Source of the DNA: Pontederia crassipes
Lineage: Eukaryota > Streptophyta > Magnoliopsida > Commelinales > Pontederiaceae
Direction of reading: 5' to 3'
Length of the DNA: 64,000 bases
Assembly (NCBI GenBank): GCA_030549335.1
Contig: CM060194.1
Location: 57,812,547-57,876,546, forward strand
Part shown: in pieces, positions 1 to 11,556 of the stretch
Numbering within the stretch: position 1 is the first letter of the stretch
Layout of the letters: every line of letters starts with the position of its first letter
The notes under the pieces: generated by a model
Database searches by the model: none
Seen by the model: only the letters and a program-made list of their open reading frames with translations
What the model was told of the DNA's origin: nothing
Made by a program: the position numbers and the translations under genes

Positions 1-99
1 GATTACAAGAGTATACTTAATGATACTTTTATCATAATGTTTGTGCCTTCACCTTTTCATTCGTCATTTGCTTTATATGTAAGGTACATCTAAAAAATA

Positions 100-1036
100 A
101 TCATTTAATCTTTGGTAACCAAACTTCTTCGGGTCCATTTTTATTAGTAATAGTTCCTTTTGGAACTCAAATCATTACATGTTGTGATGATTTTTTTATT
201 TTGCATTGATATGCGTAATGATCATAAGATCTACATGTAAAATATTTAAAATGTAATTTTCTATCATAAGAATGATTAAATTTCCAATAATAGTTTTTAT
301 GTCCAAAATAATTCATAAGATGATTTTTCGTTATAGTCTTATCATTGTTTTTTGTATATTTTTAAAAAAATTATTTTGCTATTTTACTTTTTTATAACGC
401 ACATGCTAGTTTTACAATTTCACATGCATGCTTAATTTTCAAAGTTTCAATTTCATTTTTCAAGTTTTCATTTTCCATAAAACATGTATCCTTTTCTTTT
501 AATTTTTCAATCTCATGTAATAATTTTTCATTTTCTTTTTTAATTGAAAAATATATTTTTAAGATAGGAGAGTTCTTTATTCATATCTAAAGAAAGATTT
601 TTTTCGGAAGAGTTCGATGAGTAATAATTTGAATTTGAAAAGTTAGAAATTACTTTATCTTCGTGTGTCATTAAGTCGTCACAAGAAGGGCTTGATGAAT
701 CACTTCTTTCATTAGACTCTTCAGTTTTTTTCTTTCTATCTTTTTGAGATTTTTCTTCTTAGTGGTGTTTGAATGATCTTCTTGTTGGCTTCTCGTTCTT
801 ATCTCTTTTTTTACTAACTTGAGATATTTATCTAGTTTTCTTGTGTAGAGTGCGAATTTCTTTTCGTCTACTTCCTCTTCACTTGAGTCTTTTTCTTTTT
901 TATTTGCTTTCAATGTCGATGTTTTCTTCTTCGGGGCTTTTTCTTCTTGATATTCATGGATTGAGATCTCATAGGTTAGAAGTAAATCAATAAGATCATC
1001 AAAATCTAATTTGTTCAAATATTTTTCTTCAATCAC
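100..1036 (-). pseudogene. Decayed Ty1-copia gag remnant
   Basis: Read on the minus strand, this is the C-terminal half of a plant copia-type gag. The 121-codon open stretch at 671-1036 has the LLTYEISIHEYQ segment followed by a Lys/Glu-rich linker, as seen in plant copia gags. Further on (about 400-570) is a coiled-coil stretch rich in Glu, Lys and Asn (for example KLENENLKNEIETLK after correction for shifts). A degraded zinc knuckle follows near 205-240 (CRSYDHYAYQC, with the expected second Cys and spacing lost). The linker motif VPKGTITNKNGPEEVWLPK lies at about 100-165, where the Trp before VPKG has become a stop (TGA). Stops and frame changes show it is dead. No LTR could be assigned, and the pol part would lie left of the window. 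The family assignment rests on remembered motif order. Confidence 0.7.
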
Positions 1037-2639
1037 GGTCCTCTTCGTATGCCATATGGAGGAGAGATATGAGAAACTTTTTATTTGATATTGATCACCT
1101 AGTTGCTCACGTTTGTATGCTCAACCGTAAATAAAAATTGAAAGTAATGTATTGATGTATTAATTGATTGAATGAACACCGTTAGAGATAGAACTGAGAG
1201 GCATGTCATATTGAGATATAGATGCCTCCACATTGATTTTATTGGTCCACTCCTAGGTAACTAGGAACAAAGGATCCCTCGAGTCACACTATTAAGATTA
1301 AGGCGAATCAAACATCTTGATGATTGTTAAAAGCTCACATTATTGATTGTTAATTGATTGATTGAAATTGGCAGTTGTCACTTAATGAGAAATAATAATG
1401 GATATTTTGGGATGGATTAAAGAAAGTTGTGGTGCAAACTTCTACTCATCAAGTGTCGACGAACAAGATAATTATTGTCATCTTCTATTGTATAAGCATG
1501 AACTTATTAGATCATGAGTCATATTGGGCAAAGTGTCATATTGTCATTGATGTTCATGCTATCTCGACTAAAGATTTGCTTAAAGATGAAAAATATATAA
1601 TTGATGAGCCTAAAAGTGCACTTAAGACAAGTGATAATACTAGAATAAGAATGATGACTTATTTAGACTTATTTAACAACATATTACATTGTTATTGAAA
1701 TTGATAGATCATATCTTTTTATTCTTATTTTTGCACATAGGTAATGTCATTGCATTCATATATTTATTGTTAATAGGTGCATTAAGTGCATGTATGGATG
1801 ACATATATGGATGTCATCCGAATTGACCTTACATATTGGACGTAAGTTCTTGAGATGGATTTTCCTCGCATATATCCTGTAGACGGACGTGATTGAAGGT
1901 GTTAATAAATAAAATGGCCACGAGCAATGCTCAGGACGAACATTGCTTGCACATGTCCACAGTTAAATATAAGTTACATCATGTAATCTTTTAATTTAAA
2001 TTCAAGTTATTAAACTTTTACTGTGTTGTATCATGTTCCAACCATTGATGCCTATTTATATTTATAGGTGCATCCACGAAGAAGATAGATTTATCATCAT
2101 ATGACGTCCCGGAGGCCGTCTCATCGTGCATCTAATGTTGATTCGTCCGCGATAGAGTCACGCATCCCAGGGAATTACACGAAGCATGCTGAGATAGGCA
2201 TAAATAATTTATTCCACATCCGAACATCCCTCTTAGTAAGAAAGGTCCACTCTGAGCTAAATAGGAAGCAAAATCTATGGTGTTAACTTAGTCTCTAATA
2301 GATATGGAGATATGCACCATTTCTCTTTCCCCTACTCTACAAGAGCTCGGACTTTGAGTTGGAAACTAATTATGAACACTTTCGACACCATAAAAGAAAG
2401 TATAAAAAATGGAAGAGAAACTAATGTTGTGACAGCCCTGTAGATTTTCTTCCATGCCTCTTATGTTGAAAACCTACTTATGCAAATGTTAATATCCTTT
2501 TGCAATATTTATGTGCTGATTCTGATCTCATGATAAATGGATAATGGAACTTTAATTTGTTATTAGTGGTATCATAAATATTCAGTTGAATATGTTGTTG
2601 TTATCTTTTTTCCTACACTATCACACGATCTATTCAATG
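1037..2639. other. Intergenic, no gene recognised
   Basis: AT-rich sequence. An 89-codon open frame at 1429-1698 (plus) and a 61-codon one at 2101-2286 have no recognisable motif, no codon bias and no splice context, so they are not called as genes. The stretch just beyond the gag remnant (1040-1400) may be the rest of the same dead element, but no terminal repeat could be matched. Confidence 0.4.
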
Positions 2640-3252
2640 GACAAAACCTATTCAACGACCCGGCCATCTTCCCGGATTGTCTAACGGGTCAGGTCGGACC
2701 GGTTGGACCGGGTCGAACCGAATAGTCGGACCGAATAATATAAATTAATAAAAAATAAAATAAGTTCAAGTGACTATTAGAATATTATTAATATGTAAGA
2801 TATTATTTAGCAAAAATATCATATAATATAATAAAATAATTCAGATCAATAATATAATAAAGTAAGCATAAATTAAATCATCAATTGAATATTTTCTAAA
2901 TAAAAAATCTTGTGAGTAATTATAAAAAAATAAAGATATTAATGAAATTTTATTTATGTGATAAAGAAGAATATTGAAATATAACTTTCAAGTGTATATA
3001 TATATATATATATATATGATATTCTAGAAAATTTTAATAATTTTTATACATTTTAATTTTTTTATATTTTTCAATTTGATCCGGTCGAGTCGGCTAAACC
3101 CACCGGGTCGGCCGGTTGAACCCGAATTTTGACCGGATTTGATCGGGTCAAAGCGGATCAACTCCGCGGTCGGGTTTTGAACGACCCGCGGGCCATTTTA
3201 GTGCCCGAACACCGGTCCGATCGATCGGACCGGGCCGAATTTGACAACACTG
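2640..3252. repeat. Repeat element with GC-rich ends and AT-rich core
   Basis: Both ends (about 2640-2730 and 3080-3250) are dense in GACCGG, CGGGTC and GGTCGGACC words, while the 350 bp between them are almost pure A/T with a (TA)n tract at about 2997-3017. The right part holds a perfect 22-bp palindrome at 3212-3233 centred on GATC/GATC. It ends in TTTGACAACACTG, an end I associate with small hAT-like plant elements. A matching left terminus and a target duplication could not be found, so the class is uncertain. Confidence 0.5.
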
Positions 3253-4540
3253 ATTTAAACATGAGAATTGCTAACACTATAATAAAAAAAATAAATTGTA
3301 GAAATAAATGTAAATGCATTCCTTTTATATTTTTCTCAATTTTTTTTAAAAATGAATAAAATGGAAAGACAAATAAGGAGAGAAATCAAAGTTCTCTAAT
3401 GGGAGAAAATATTAATAAATAAGAAATATATTGGACAAGTTTGCGCTAATCTATTCAATCAAAATTGTACAAGTGATAAAAGTCATTCAAATTTGAATTC
3501 CCATCTCCATATTCTGACACACATGAAACAAAATTTTCTAGAAATATAACAATATTCTTTGAAAGCAACGAGAAACTCAAAAACTTGAGTTGCTCATTAT
3601 ACGTCAAACAATAATTTCCCAATTATCCTCAGATGACAAGTCATTTGATTAGATCATTGAGATCCTTTGGTTGCGGAATAAAGATCGAAATATTCGATAT
3701 TTTTAAGAATATAATTAAACGTGTCAATCGTGTTAGAAAAGTGAAATCGACATTTTTAATCCATAAGATAATTGACGTATTTAAGACAAAAGAATATAAT
3801 TATTCTTTATTTTTTCAACTTTTCAATGGCATTTTATTTTTTGAAATTCAATCATATCTTGTTATATAGATAATTTTTTATTTTTTTAGAATTATTGTTA
3901 TGATATTGAACATTAGCTATGTATAATAAAATATTTTAAATATAAAATTTTATTTTTTTATTTTTTTTCAAACCAAACGATTAGAATATCTTTATTTTTT
4001 TTCAAAATATGATATTCTTATATTTTATTCTCCTCCTCAATTTTATCCTTCAATCACCTGATCGATTTCTCAGTTATCCTTAGATGAAAGGTCAGTTGAT
4101 CAAGAACCCCTCGGTTGATAATCCCACGACACTCATGAAGAACGAGTTATCCCTCAAAAGAGCTTGAGAGTTATTCATCTTTGTGACAAACATTATACGG
4201 CAAAAAAAAAAAAAAGAAAATGAAAGATGAAATGAACTGTTATAGTCAATTCCTCACCACGTCGATCCTTCCAAAGTCTTTTTGGGAAAGAGGGCTCCTT
4301 CTTGGGCCCTATCCCAATTTTTTTATTATCAAAATTCTACTGCTAGTAGACAGCTTTGAACTTTTTTTTCTTTAAATCTTTATCAGTATGCCCCTTCAGG
4401 TACCCCCTTTATAATCCTCAGACTTTGCAAGAAAAAGATGATAACGATTCAATTCTCCTTTCATAAATCCTAGGTAATATTATATGCTTCATTTTTCCCC
4501 TCCGAAATTAGATTCATAGTTACTACAATCTTTATCTCAA
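3253..4540. other. Intergenic, AT-rich, no gene
   Basis: Low-complexity A/T sequence with short T and A runs, including an A tract near 4203-4215. The open frame at 3633-3869 is composed of low-complexity codons and is not supported as a gene. Nothing else is recognisable. Confidence 0.5.
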
Positions 4541-5199
4541 GGCTGCGTTTGACACCAGAACATTTTAGAACATTTATTTTCGAGAATTAATTGATGTGAT
4601 AGAAAAATTGAGGTTGGTGTTTGGATGAAAAAGTGTAATGATGGAGATTTAAAAAGTTGATATGATGAAAAAGTTTTAGTGGGTGTTTGAATAAAAAGTA
4701 AGAATTAAGAATATAATTTATTATTTTATGAGATATAAAATTATAGTAAATAAGAATATATTATTAATATTATATTTTACGTAAATTGTTATATTGTTAA
4801 TATTATTTTTATTTATTTTGAATAAACATTTTAAATATTATTAATATTATCATGTACGTATATTTTAAAATCCAAATATAATTTATTTTTTAAAAAATAA
4901 TTGAATAATTTAATTAATAAAATATTTATTAATTATTAGAACTAATTATTTTATAGTTTTTAATTAATAAAATTTAATAAATTATTTTATAATATCCTTA
5001 ATAATGTATTAATATATTATAAATTATATATACATAAAAACTAAAATAATTAAAAAAATAGATGAAATTAATAAAAAAAGATGGCGACTCGATAAAAAAA
5101 AGACAAATGTTCTGTGAGAACATTTCGCTCAGATCACGTGTTTATTTTCGTCATCAACAATTGAAATATTTTAAATGTTCCGTACTGTCGAACGCAGTC
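4541..5199. mobile_element. MITE-like element with imperfect terminal inverted repeats
   Basis: The left end begins GGCTGCGTTTGACA. The right end, reverse-complemented, begins GACTGCGTTCGACA, and both continue to a GAACATTT word, giving terminal inverted repeats of about 14 bp plus a less exact extension. The interior is about 75-80% A/T and non-coding. Flanking triplets are CAA on the left and TAA on the right, compatible with a mutated TAA/TTA target duplication of the PIF/Harbinger type. The segment at 4610-4700 resembles 58380-58460 inside the element at 58290. Confidence 0.6.
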
Positions 5200-5358
5200 T
5201 AAGTAAATTTTGCAGAAAAGACTTTTTATTAAGTACAGCTCCCGTTTAGCGAATTGCTCACGCAAAAAGCTTGATAAGTGCGCCGAGAAAATATGCTTTA
5301 CGATTATCAAAATTCTGATGGAAATCTGAGTGGATCAGAGGTGCGAGAAACTGTAAAT

Positions 5359-7060
5359 TCAGCAAGGTGGTCTGAAGCCCATGTACTGCCCGCCGGCATA
5401 CTCTGCCCAAATATCAATGGCCCCAACGCCAGTAACTATTACTGTGCTCAGCGCCATCACTACGGTAACTGCGAAGATGGTTATCGACACCCTGCCGGAT
5501 TTCTCTACGACCCTCTGGATCACAGCCGACCCGCACGCCGAAGCCACGAAACACAGCAGAGCATACGCCGAGGCCTGCTTGATTGCAGACATGCCGAGGA
5601 TCACATACTGAACCATGGTCATCGAGGACGAAAACAGCAGCATGAAGGTGCTCGTCGCAGCTGCGGTCTACAATTTCATCAGGGGATGTGTCAGTACGGT
5701 AGGCAGTTTACGAAAGATCAAGCACTTCAAATGACAGGTGCTGCTTGCAGTAGGAGCAAAGATGGGTGACAATCTTAATTCGATTTACCTGAGGAGGAAG
5801 CCCAATTTGGAGAAGCAGAGGGTTAACGAGCAAACCTCCGCCAACGCCGAAGAGTCCACTCAGAAACCCTGTCAAGAGAGCTGCTAGTGGAAAGAAGATC
5901 TTGGGCAAGACCTCAAACGTCTTCTCCACTGCACTGATCTGATCAATGAAGAAAACTCAATCTTATAATAGATCTGTTCCTTGTATATTATCGAAATGAC
6001 AACAGAATTGCAGCACGATTTTACCAACCTTTCCATCTGGTTGTTGGATATTTCGAGCTGTGGAATTCTTTTTCTCATAGACAATGTATAGTGTAAAAGC
6101 AACTGCGAAAGGAACCTCAGAAAATTTCATGAGCCAAAACGCAACTCCGCACGGTTCAGTGTGAATAATACCCTGCAGAGGAGTAAGCTTCCATTAGTAA
6201 ACAGTTAATTGTCCCTCCTTATCGCTTAAAAGGACGCCTACCTTTCCCTTCTTATTGCCCATAAGGACATGCAAAAGGAAGAAGCACACCCAAACCATCA
6301 CCAGAACCACCATGTCCTTCCAAGGTACCTTCCTCGATCCACTTCTGGGGGCGTGACTCAAGAGAGGCTCCTCCACGCCAGCCTCCTTACCCTCTACATC
6401 TCTATCCTTGCTCAATCTGAAGGACGCGACCGTGTTCAATGACTCCGTTTCGGCCTTCCAGCACCTGAAGCCAGCGTTGCAGGTCTTGTAAGTGGAGTAC
6501 GCGAGGAAGACGGCGAACAGAACGGTGATCAGCCACTCCGGGAACATGACGTTGCAGATGACTCCAAGACTGACCCCCAGCAGCATGCACGGCTCCGTGA
6601 GGACTGCAATCTCGTAATTGACGAAAGGCTCGCCAGTGTCGCTGAGGTTGGCGAAGAAGAAGTTGCACAGCACGCCGGACAACAGAACGCCGGTGACCAT
6701 GAAGGCCGAATAGCTCGCAGCCGTCTTCAGGTCGAGTCCCGCCACAATGTTAAGGATGGGGAGGAAGAGGGGGCCACCGCCGACACCTCCAGCGCTGGAG
6801 ATGGTGGCGGCGACGAAGCTGAGAGCCATCGCGGCCATGGTCCTGTAACCATGGCCGGGCTCCATAGAGGTGGTTTCTTCCATGTAGTGCCGCCTCCAGT
6901 TAGCCAAGTGTTTCAGGAACATGTCCTGGGAACGAAGCCGTGGCGTTTGATTGGAGTCTTTGGCGTCAGAGAGGTGGCAGACGGTGATGATGAAGAGAGC
7001 TACCGCCCATTTCAGGAAAGGTTCTGAGCGTCTCATTTCTTGGTTCAGATAACTCTGCAC
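5359..7060 (-). CDS. TauE/SafE-family membrane transporter (sulfite exporter-like)
   Basis: Plant TauE/SafE proteins are multi-pass membrane proteins annotated as anion or sulfite exporters; the true substrate here is unknown. Four exons on the minus strand join in phase 0 with GT-AG introns: 7060-6242, 6172-6029, 5938-5789 and 5667-5359, predicting 473 residues, a usual length for the plant family. Residues about 14-34 form a signal-like hydrophobic segment ending in DAKDS. The first conserved repeat has the glycine turn SSAGGVGGGPLFLPIL (exon 1). The second has SGLFGVGGGLLVNPLLLQIG (exon 3), the paired half-repeats diagnostic of the family. Exon 2 carries EPCGVAFWLMKFSEVP, and exon 4 has FVASACGSAVIQRVVEKSGR and ends ...YMGFRPPC. 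A poorly conserved hydrophilic loop lies around residues 215-250. No frame defects are seen, so the gene looks functional. The next in-frame Met (MRRSEP) is an alternative start. Confidence 0.9.
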
Positions 7061-9347
7061 TGCAGTGCAATAAACTGAATAAGTACTGGCACTCCTTTTA
7101 TTATGTGTACATTGTCTTAGGAACCCATTAGAGAATTAATAAACTCCAAATTGTGGGAATAAAATAATCTGAATTCTGTAACTCAGATCAGCAAGCTAAA
7201 TATTATAATTCTTTCCATTTTATTTTAGGATGCATTATTACCTTGGAGCCAGCAAATTGCATCTCTTCCTGTTTTCATATAGACATCTAGCTCAACCTAA
7301 CACATAGGAGTCATTCGAGTTTAAAAAATAAGTCCTGTGATTTGTCTTTTTTCGTTTAATCTTATCTTTAAGCATGAGATTATATGATTGGTACTGTAAA
7401 CTTTTCTTTTCTTTTTCCCCCTATTGGCTCACTGTTCTCTCAGACGTCTACATACAAGTATGATATTTCTTTCATGGCGACAGTGAGATGAGGATGAACA
7501 TAAGCTTTTAAGAACAGTTAATAGGGCTCCCCACCTGATTAACAGTTCAAGATAATATTAGATTAAAAAAAAGTGTATCCACAAAGTTGTAAGCAAATCC
7601 ACCCCGAAATAATTAGAGATACCAAATTGTGCTTGCAGGTTCTTCCCCCCTCCAGCTCGGCCTAGTCTGATGTTTATCCTTTTTTATCTTTCTCTGTCCT
7701 CGTTGTCACCTGTTCAACCTTCCTCGTCCTACACACAGTAAATGATGTATATATACATACATATGTATATCCACAGGTGCAACCTTTTAAAATGTCCTGC
7801 ACACATAAATTGGACACAAGAAAAGACATTCTTCATAAATGAGGGTGGCCAACATCACCACATCGGACGGGAAGGAATCCAGAAAAGGGCTCGGAATAAT
7901 CAATTGCATGGCCACATATGCGTCGTGAGCACGGGAAGGCACAAAATGATGGGGGTAAATTTTGTTTTGCCGGAAAACTTGTTTTTATTATTTGACATTT
8001 TGTTCAATTTTATTACTCTTTTCTAATGTGTTGCGCATTTATGTTGAATGTAATTTTAACTTATTGATCGAATAGACGATTTGTAATCACCAAAAGAACA
8101 AAATGAATTGTAGTTTTAAATGATATTAGTTTTCTCACAAAAATAAATTATATTATGTTGAACAAAAAATAAATACTTCTTTTCCATTATGATCACCTGA
8201 ATCACATCGGATTGCTTGGATACTGAAATCATAATCTTTCGAGTTTCAAATAAATAATTGAATTGATATATTAGTTTGAGATGAAAAAAAAATAAATTAA
8301 TTTTAATGAATATTTAAATAAAAATAAGTATTTTAAATATAAATTTAATTTTGTTAATTATAAAAAAGTTTAAATTAAAAGTTTTTATTAAAAATATTTT
8401 GTCAAAAAATAACAATTTTAAATATAATAAATTATTTTTTACTAAATTGTACTTAATAAAATATTAATTTTTTAATGCACATGATACGTAATAAATAATA
8501 TTATATTAATATTTTATAATAAACATTTTATATTTAATAAATAAATTTTACATGAAAGAGGTAAGGGAGAAAAATCTAAAAATAAAAAAAACAAAACCAA
8601 AATTGAAAAAAAAGACGTCACATCTATGAAAAAATGACAAAAGCTGTGGTGAAACCGGAGCATGAAAATCACGATTATGTGACCCGGGGTTTCCATATCA
8701 GTGTTAGACCACACCCTTCTTACCAATTTAAGATTGTAAGATATAAAATCTATTGAATTTGGATTAAACTTGGATTTGATAGTAGACTCGGGTAGACTTG
8801 AAATAAAGTTGATAAAATCGGATGGAACTCGGTAGCCTCGGTCGAGTTCACAAGTAGACTTGATGATTTTATTAATTAGTTATTTGATTACATTTTGGGA
8901 GTTTAATAGGAAGAAAAAGAAAATCTATTTTACTTTATATATGGTTATGTTATATTATTCTATATAAATATATTATAGTATATTAAGCATGTGCATTATC
9001 TTATATATTTTTTTAAATATTTGATATATAAAATGATCTTATTAGTAATAAATAATAAAATAAAACACATTCTATAATTTCTATTAACTCAGTTAAAATA
9101 TTTTTAAGTTAAATCAGAACAAATTGGGGTATCCTAATTGAATCTCATTTAATTCGGAATGACTTGATCTGGTAGTAGATGGTGTTCGATTTTAGGACGA
9201 TATTCAAATCCTGAAGATCTTGCTAAAACTAAGTGGGGTTTAGGACATGGGTGATTAGGTCCCAAATTTAGTTTTGCTCAATCATACTAAAAGTATACAT
9301 GTTGAAGTTGAAACATTTTTATGTTTTAGAAGGTTGTACGTAAAATC
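7061..9347. other. Intergenic upstream of the TauE-like gene
   Basis: The stretch just above the transporter start (about 7061-7740) should hold its promoter, but no TATA box could be assigned with confidence. From about 8170 to 8720 the sequence is a very A/T-rich block flanked by less biased ends, probably an old MITE related in composition to those at 4541 and 58290, but its termini are not clear. No coding region is supported. Confidence 0.4.
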
Positions 9348-9427
9348 TACAAATTTACATTTCACGTTTACGACTTGAGTTTATGATTACAAATTTACAT
9401 TTCAAATTTACGACTTGAGTTTATGAC
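9348..9427. repeat. 40-bp direct tandem duplication
   Basis: The segment beginning TACAAATTTACATTTC and running through GACTTGAGTTTATGA occurs twice, head to tail, at 9348-9387 and 9388-9427, with only a few differences (CACG against AAAT in the middle). Confidence 0.8.
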
Positions 9428-9659
9428 ACAAAACAGATTTGCGTAGACTCTTGAATTTGAAAACCTTATTTCAACACAACTTGTATGTGCGGCACATGAG
9501 TTATTTGCCATTTTGAGAATACATTATAATTAATTTACAATTAAAAATATTTTAGGTGGAACAAAGAGAATATTATCTACAAAGGAAAATAGTTGCTTAC
9601 GATACATAATTTTTTTTTTCATCTTTACAAGGATTAGATGCCTCTCTTTAATTAGGGAC

Positions 9660-10290
9660 AATTTTTTGTCGGGTATACTTGGCGTGCTACCCGTTTAAAT
9701 GGGTAGTACTTTGTTCCATATGCTTGCAGGCGTTCGATCAGATTTGGACGATGGATGATAGAAGCACAATTTAATGCAGTTCAGGAGGTTCTTTGGTCGT
9801 GGTTTGGCGCGGTTCAGAGTAGCACACGTCCTCACTGGAATCATTGCACGTGTCCTCACTGGAATCATTGCACGTGTCCTCACCGGAGTCATCGCACACG
9901 TCATCGTTGAAGCCACAACACGCGACCTGCTGGAGCCACCGTCTTTTTCGTCCTCATGGGCATTGCGGAAGTTGTCGCTGATCTCCTCTGCTCGAAGTCG
10001 CCGCTACCCATGGACCCTTGTCCGAATGATCTCTCTCCATTACCCTCAAGGACAAAAATGATCTCCGAATATGAAGTCGCCGCACGCCTCTAAATGGACT
10101 CATCACAGCCCAACCTCGCTTGCGCTGCCTCCAAATGGACTCATCGTAACTTCGTCTCGCTTGCGCCGCCGCCGAACTCCTTTGCTCCAAGTCGGCGAGT
10201 TTGGGAGCATATCGTGGGCGCCAACGAGTTTTGGCAGCAAGGTGATGGAGATCCTAGGCTCAACCAGGATCAAAACTATTGTTGAACCAT
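9660..10290. other. GC-rich segment with internal tandem repeats, possible captured gene fragment
   Basis: This 0.6-kb block is far richer in G/C than its surroundings. It contains a 24-bp unit (CACGTGTCCTCACTGGAATC plus ATTG) in tandem at 9823-9846, 9847-9870 and 9871-9894, with a decayed fourth copy after it. A longer repeat of about 50 bp starts at CTCTAAATGGACTCATC (10088) and recurs at CTCCAAATGGACTCATC (about 10128). At 9687-9706 is a near-perfect palindrome, CTACCCGTTTAAATGGGTAG. Several short open frames overlap on both strands, but none has a recognisable domain. It could be a gene fragment carried by a transposon or an old pseudogene. Confidence 0.4.
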
Positions 10291-11139
10291 GATTAAATCA
10301 TTGCTGAACCATGTCTTCATTAATTTGTCATCCACTTTCAATCGGACGACTCTCGATCTAAGCAGTAGTATTCTATCCAAGAGCATGCACATTAAACCAA
10401 TTTTTTTTAGCACGTTTTGTTATTATTTTCTAGTGTGTTTTGACTGTTCTATGGTGCTTATGTTTTTCTGAAGATGAGAATTAAGATCACCTTGGTTTCG
10501 ACTAATTTGATCTCTCATGCCTAACGACTGAGACCATGAGTAAAGTTGCTTACATTTGACTTAAACCCACGGCGCATGTATTTTTATTATTAGGTAAATA
10601 AACGTTCGATGATCCTTGTTGATCAATAATGTCAAATGAATAATTTTTATATTGATGTTTATGATTAGATTTGTATTTAAAGCAAGAACTCTAAATTCAG
10701 ATTAATGATTGTTTTATAAAATTCGTATATTTCTTTCTTTCCAATAAGAAGCGGGAACAAAAATGTGCCAATATCAATTAAGATTCGATTAATAATATTA
10801 AAAAGGTGATCTCATGGGGAATGGTGCAGTGGCACTCCCCCTTAACTCAAGTAATCTCGTGTTCAAATTCTTTTTACCAAGATCTTGATCCTCACATTGT
10901 AACCGGAAAAATGTGATCTCATGAATCTCAATCACAATTAAAATTATCGAAAAAAATGCTGAGTTAATATAGGGAAAAATTCGCAAACAAAATCTCCTTA
11001 TAGAATTAAAATAGGAAATTGAATATATTGTAGTCTTAATTATATTACAGAATTAAATATATTAATTTATTATAAGATCAATTAATTAATTGATTACATT
11101 AAAAAAAATCAGTTCCTTAAAAAGATCCCTGACGTTTAT
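10291..11139. other. Intergenic, promoter side of the small gene at 11224
   Basis: AT-rich with no supported gene. The part nearest 11140 leads into the GC-rich 5' leader of the small gene and presumably includes its promoter. No specific element could be assigned. Confidence 0.4.
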
Positions 11140-11223
11140 TTGGCCCAGAATGGATACTCGCCGTCCTCATCCAACTTGTTCCCCCGCCCCTCCAAAACCC
11201 TAAGCCCAAATACGAGCGAAACC

Positions 11224-11556
11224 ATGGGATTGATATCCTGGTGGAAAGGAAAGGCCGCACGGTCACCTTCCCCGACGCCAGCGACATCTAACGGGGACGC
11301 GCTCGCGAAGCCCGGGGCGACGGCGGCGGCGGCGGCGGCATCGTCCGGGCAAGAAGTCCTGGGCATGAATGGGGCTGAGGAGGTGCGTCGACGGCCGGCG
11401 GACGTGACTGTCTTCGAGTTCGGGTCGGTGGCGGCGTCTGGCGATAAGGTGACGCTCGCTGGGTACTGTCCGGTCTCCGAAGATCTCGAGCCGTGCAGGT
11501 GGGAGCTCCTCACAGCCGCCGGCTCTGATGCGCCTCAGTTTCGGATCGTCTTCTGA
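11224..11556 (+). CDS. Small conserved plant protein of unknown function
   Basis: A single-exon frame of 110 residues begins MGLISWWKGK and ends APQFRIVF. I recognise this N- and C-terminal pattern, with the core VTVFEFGSVAASGDKVTL and AGYCPVSEDLEPCRWELL, as a small protein widespread in plants; I know of no assigned function and propose none. The start at 11224 is chosen because family members start MGL-SWW and its context (AACCATGGG) is favourable. The same frame stays open upstream to an ATG at 11140, but those 28 residues look like translated leader. A low-complexity segment (about residues 20-45) contains an alanine run from a (GGC)n tract. Codons are rich in third-position G/C, unlike the flanks, supporting a real gene. 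An antisense open frame over the same bases is a shadow. Confidence 0.8.
   Translation: MGLISWWKGKAARSPSPTPATSNGDALAKPGATAAAAAASSGQEVLGMNGAEEVRRRPADVTVFEFGSVAASGDKVTLAGYCPVSEDLEPCRWELLTAAGSDAPQFRIVF

Noticed and set aside
5278..5769. A 163-codon plus-strand frame near the transporter
   Set aside because: It runs antisense across exon 4 of the TauE-like gene and its intron; no domain is seen and the minus-strand exons splice cleanly.
11136..11513. A 125-codon minus-strand frame over the small conserved gene
   Set aside because: Antisense shadow of a GC-rich coding region. It has no recognisable motif, while the plus-strand protein is recognisable.
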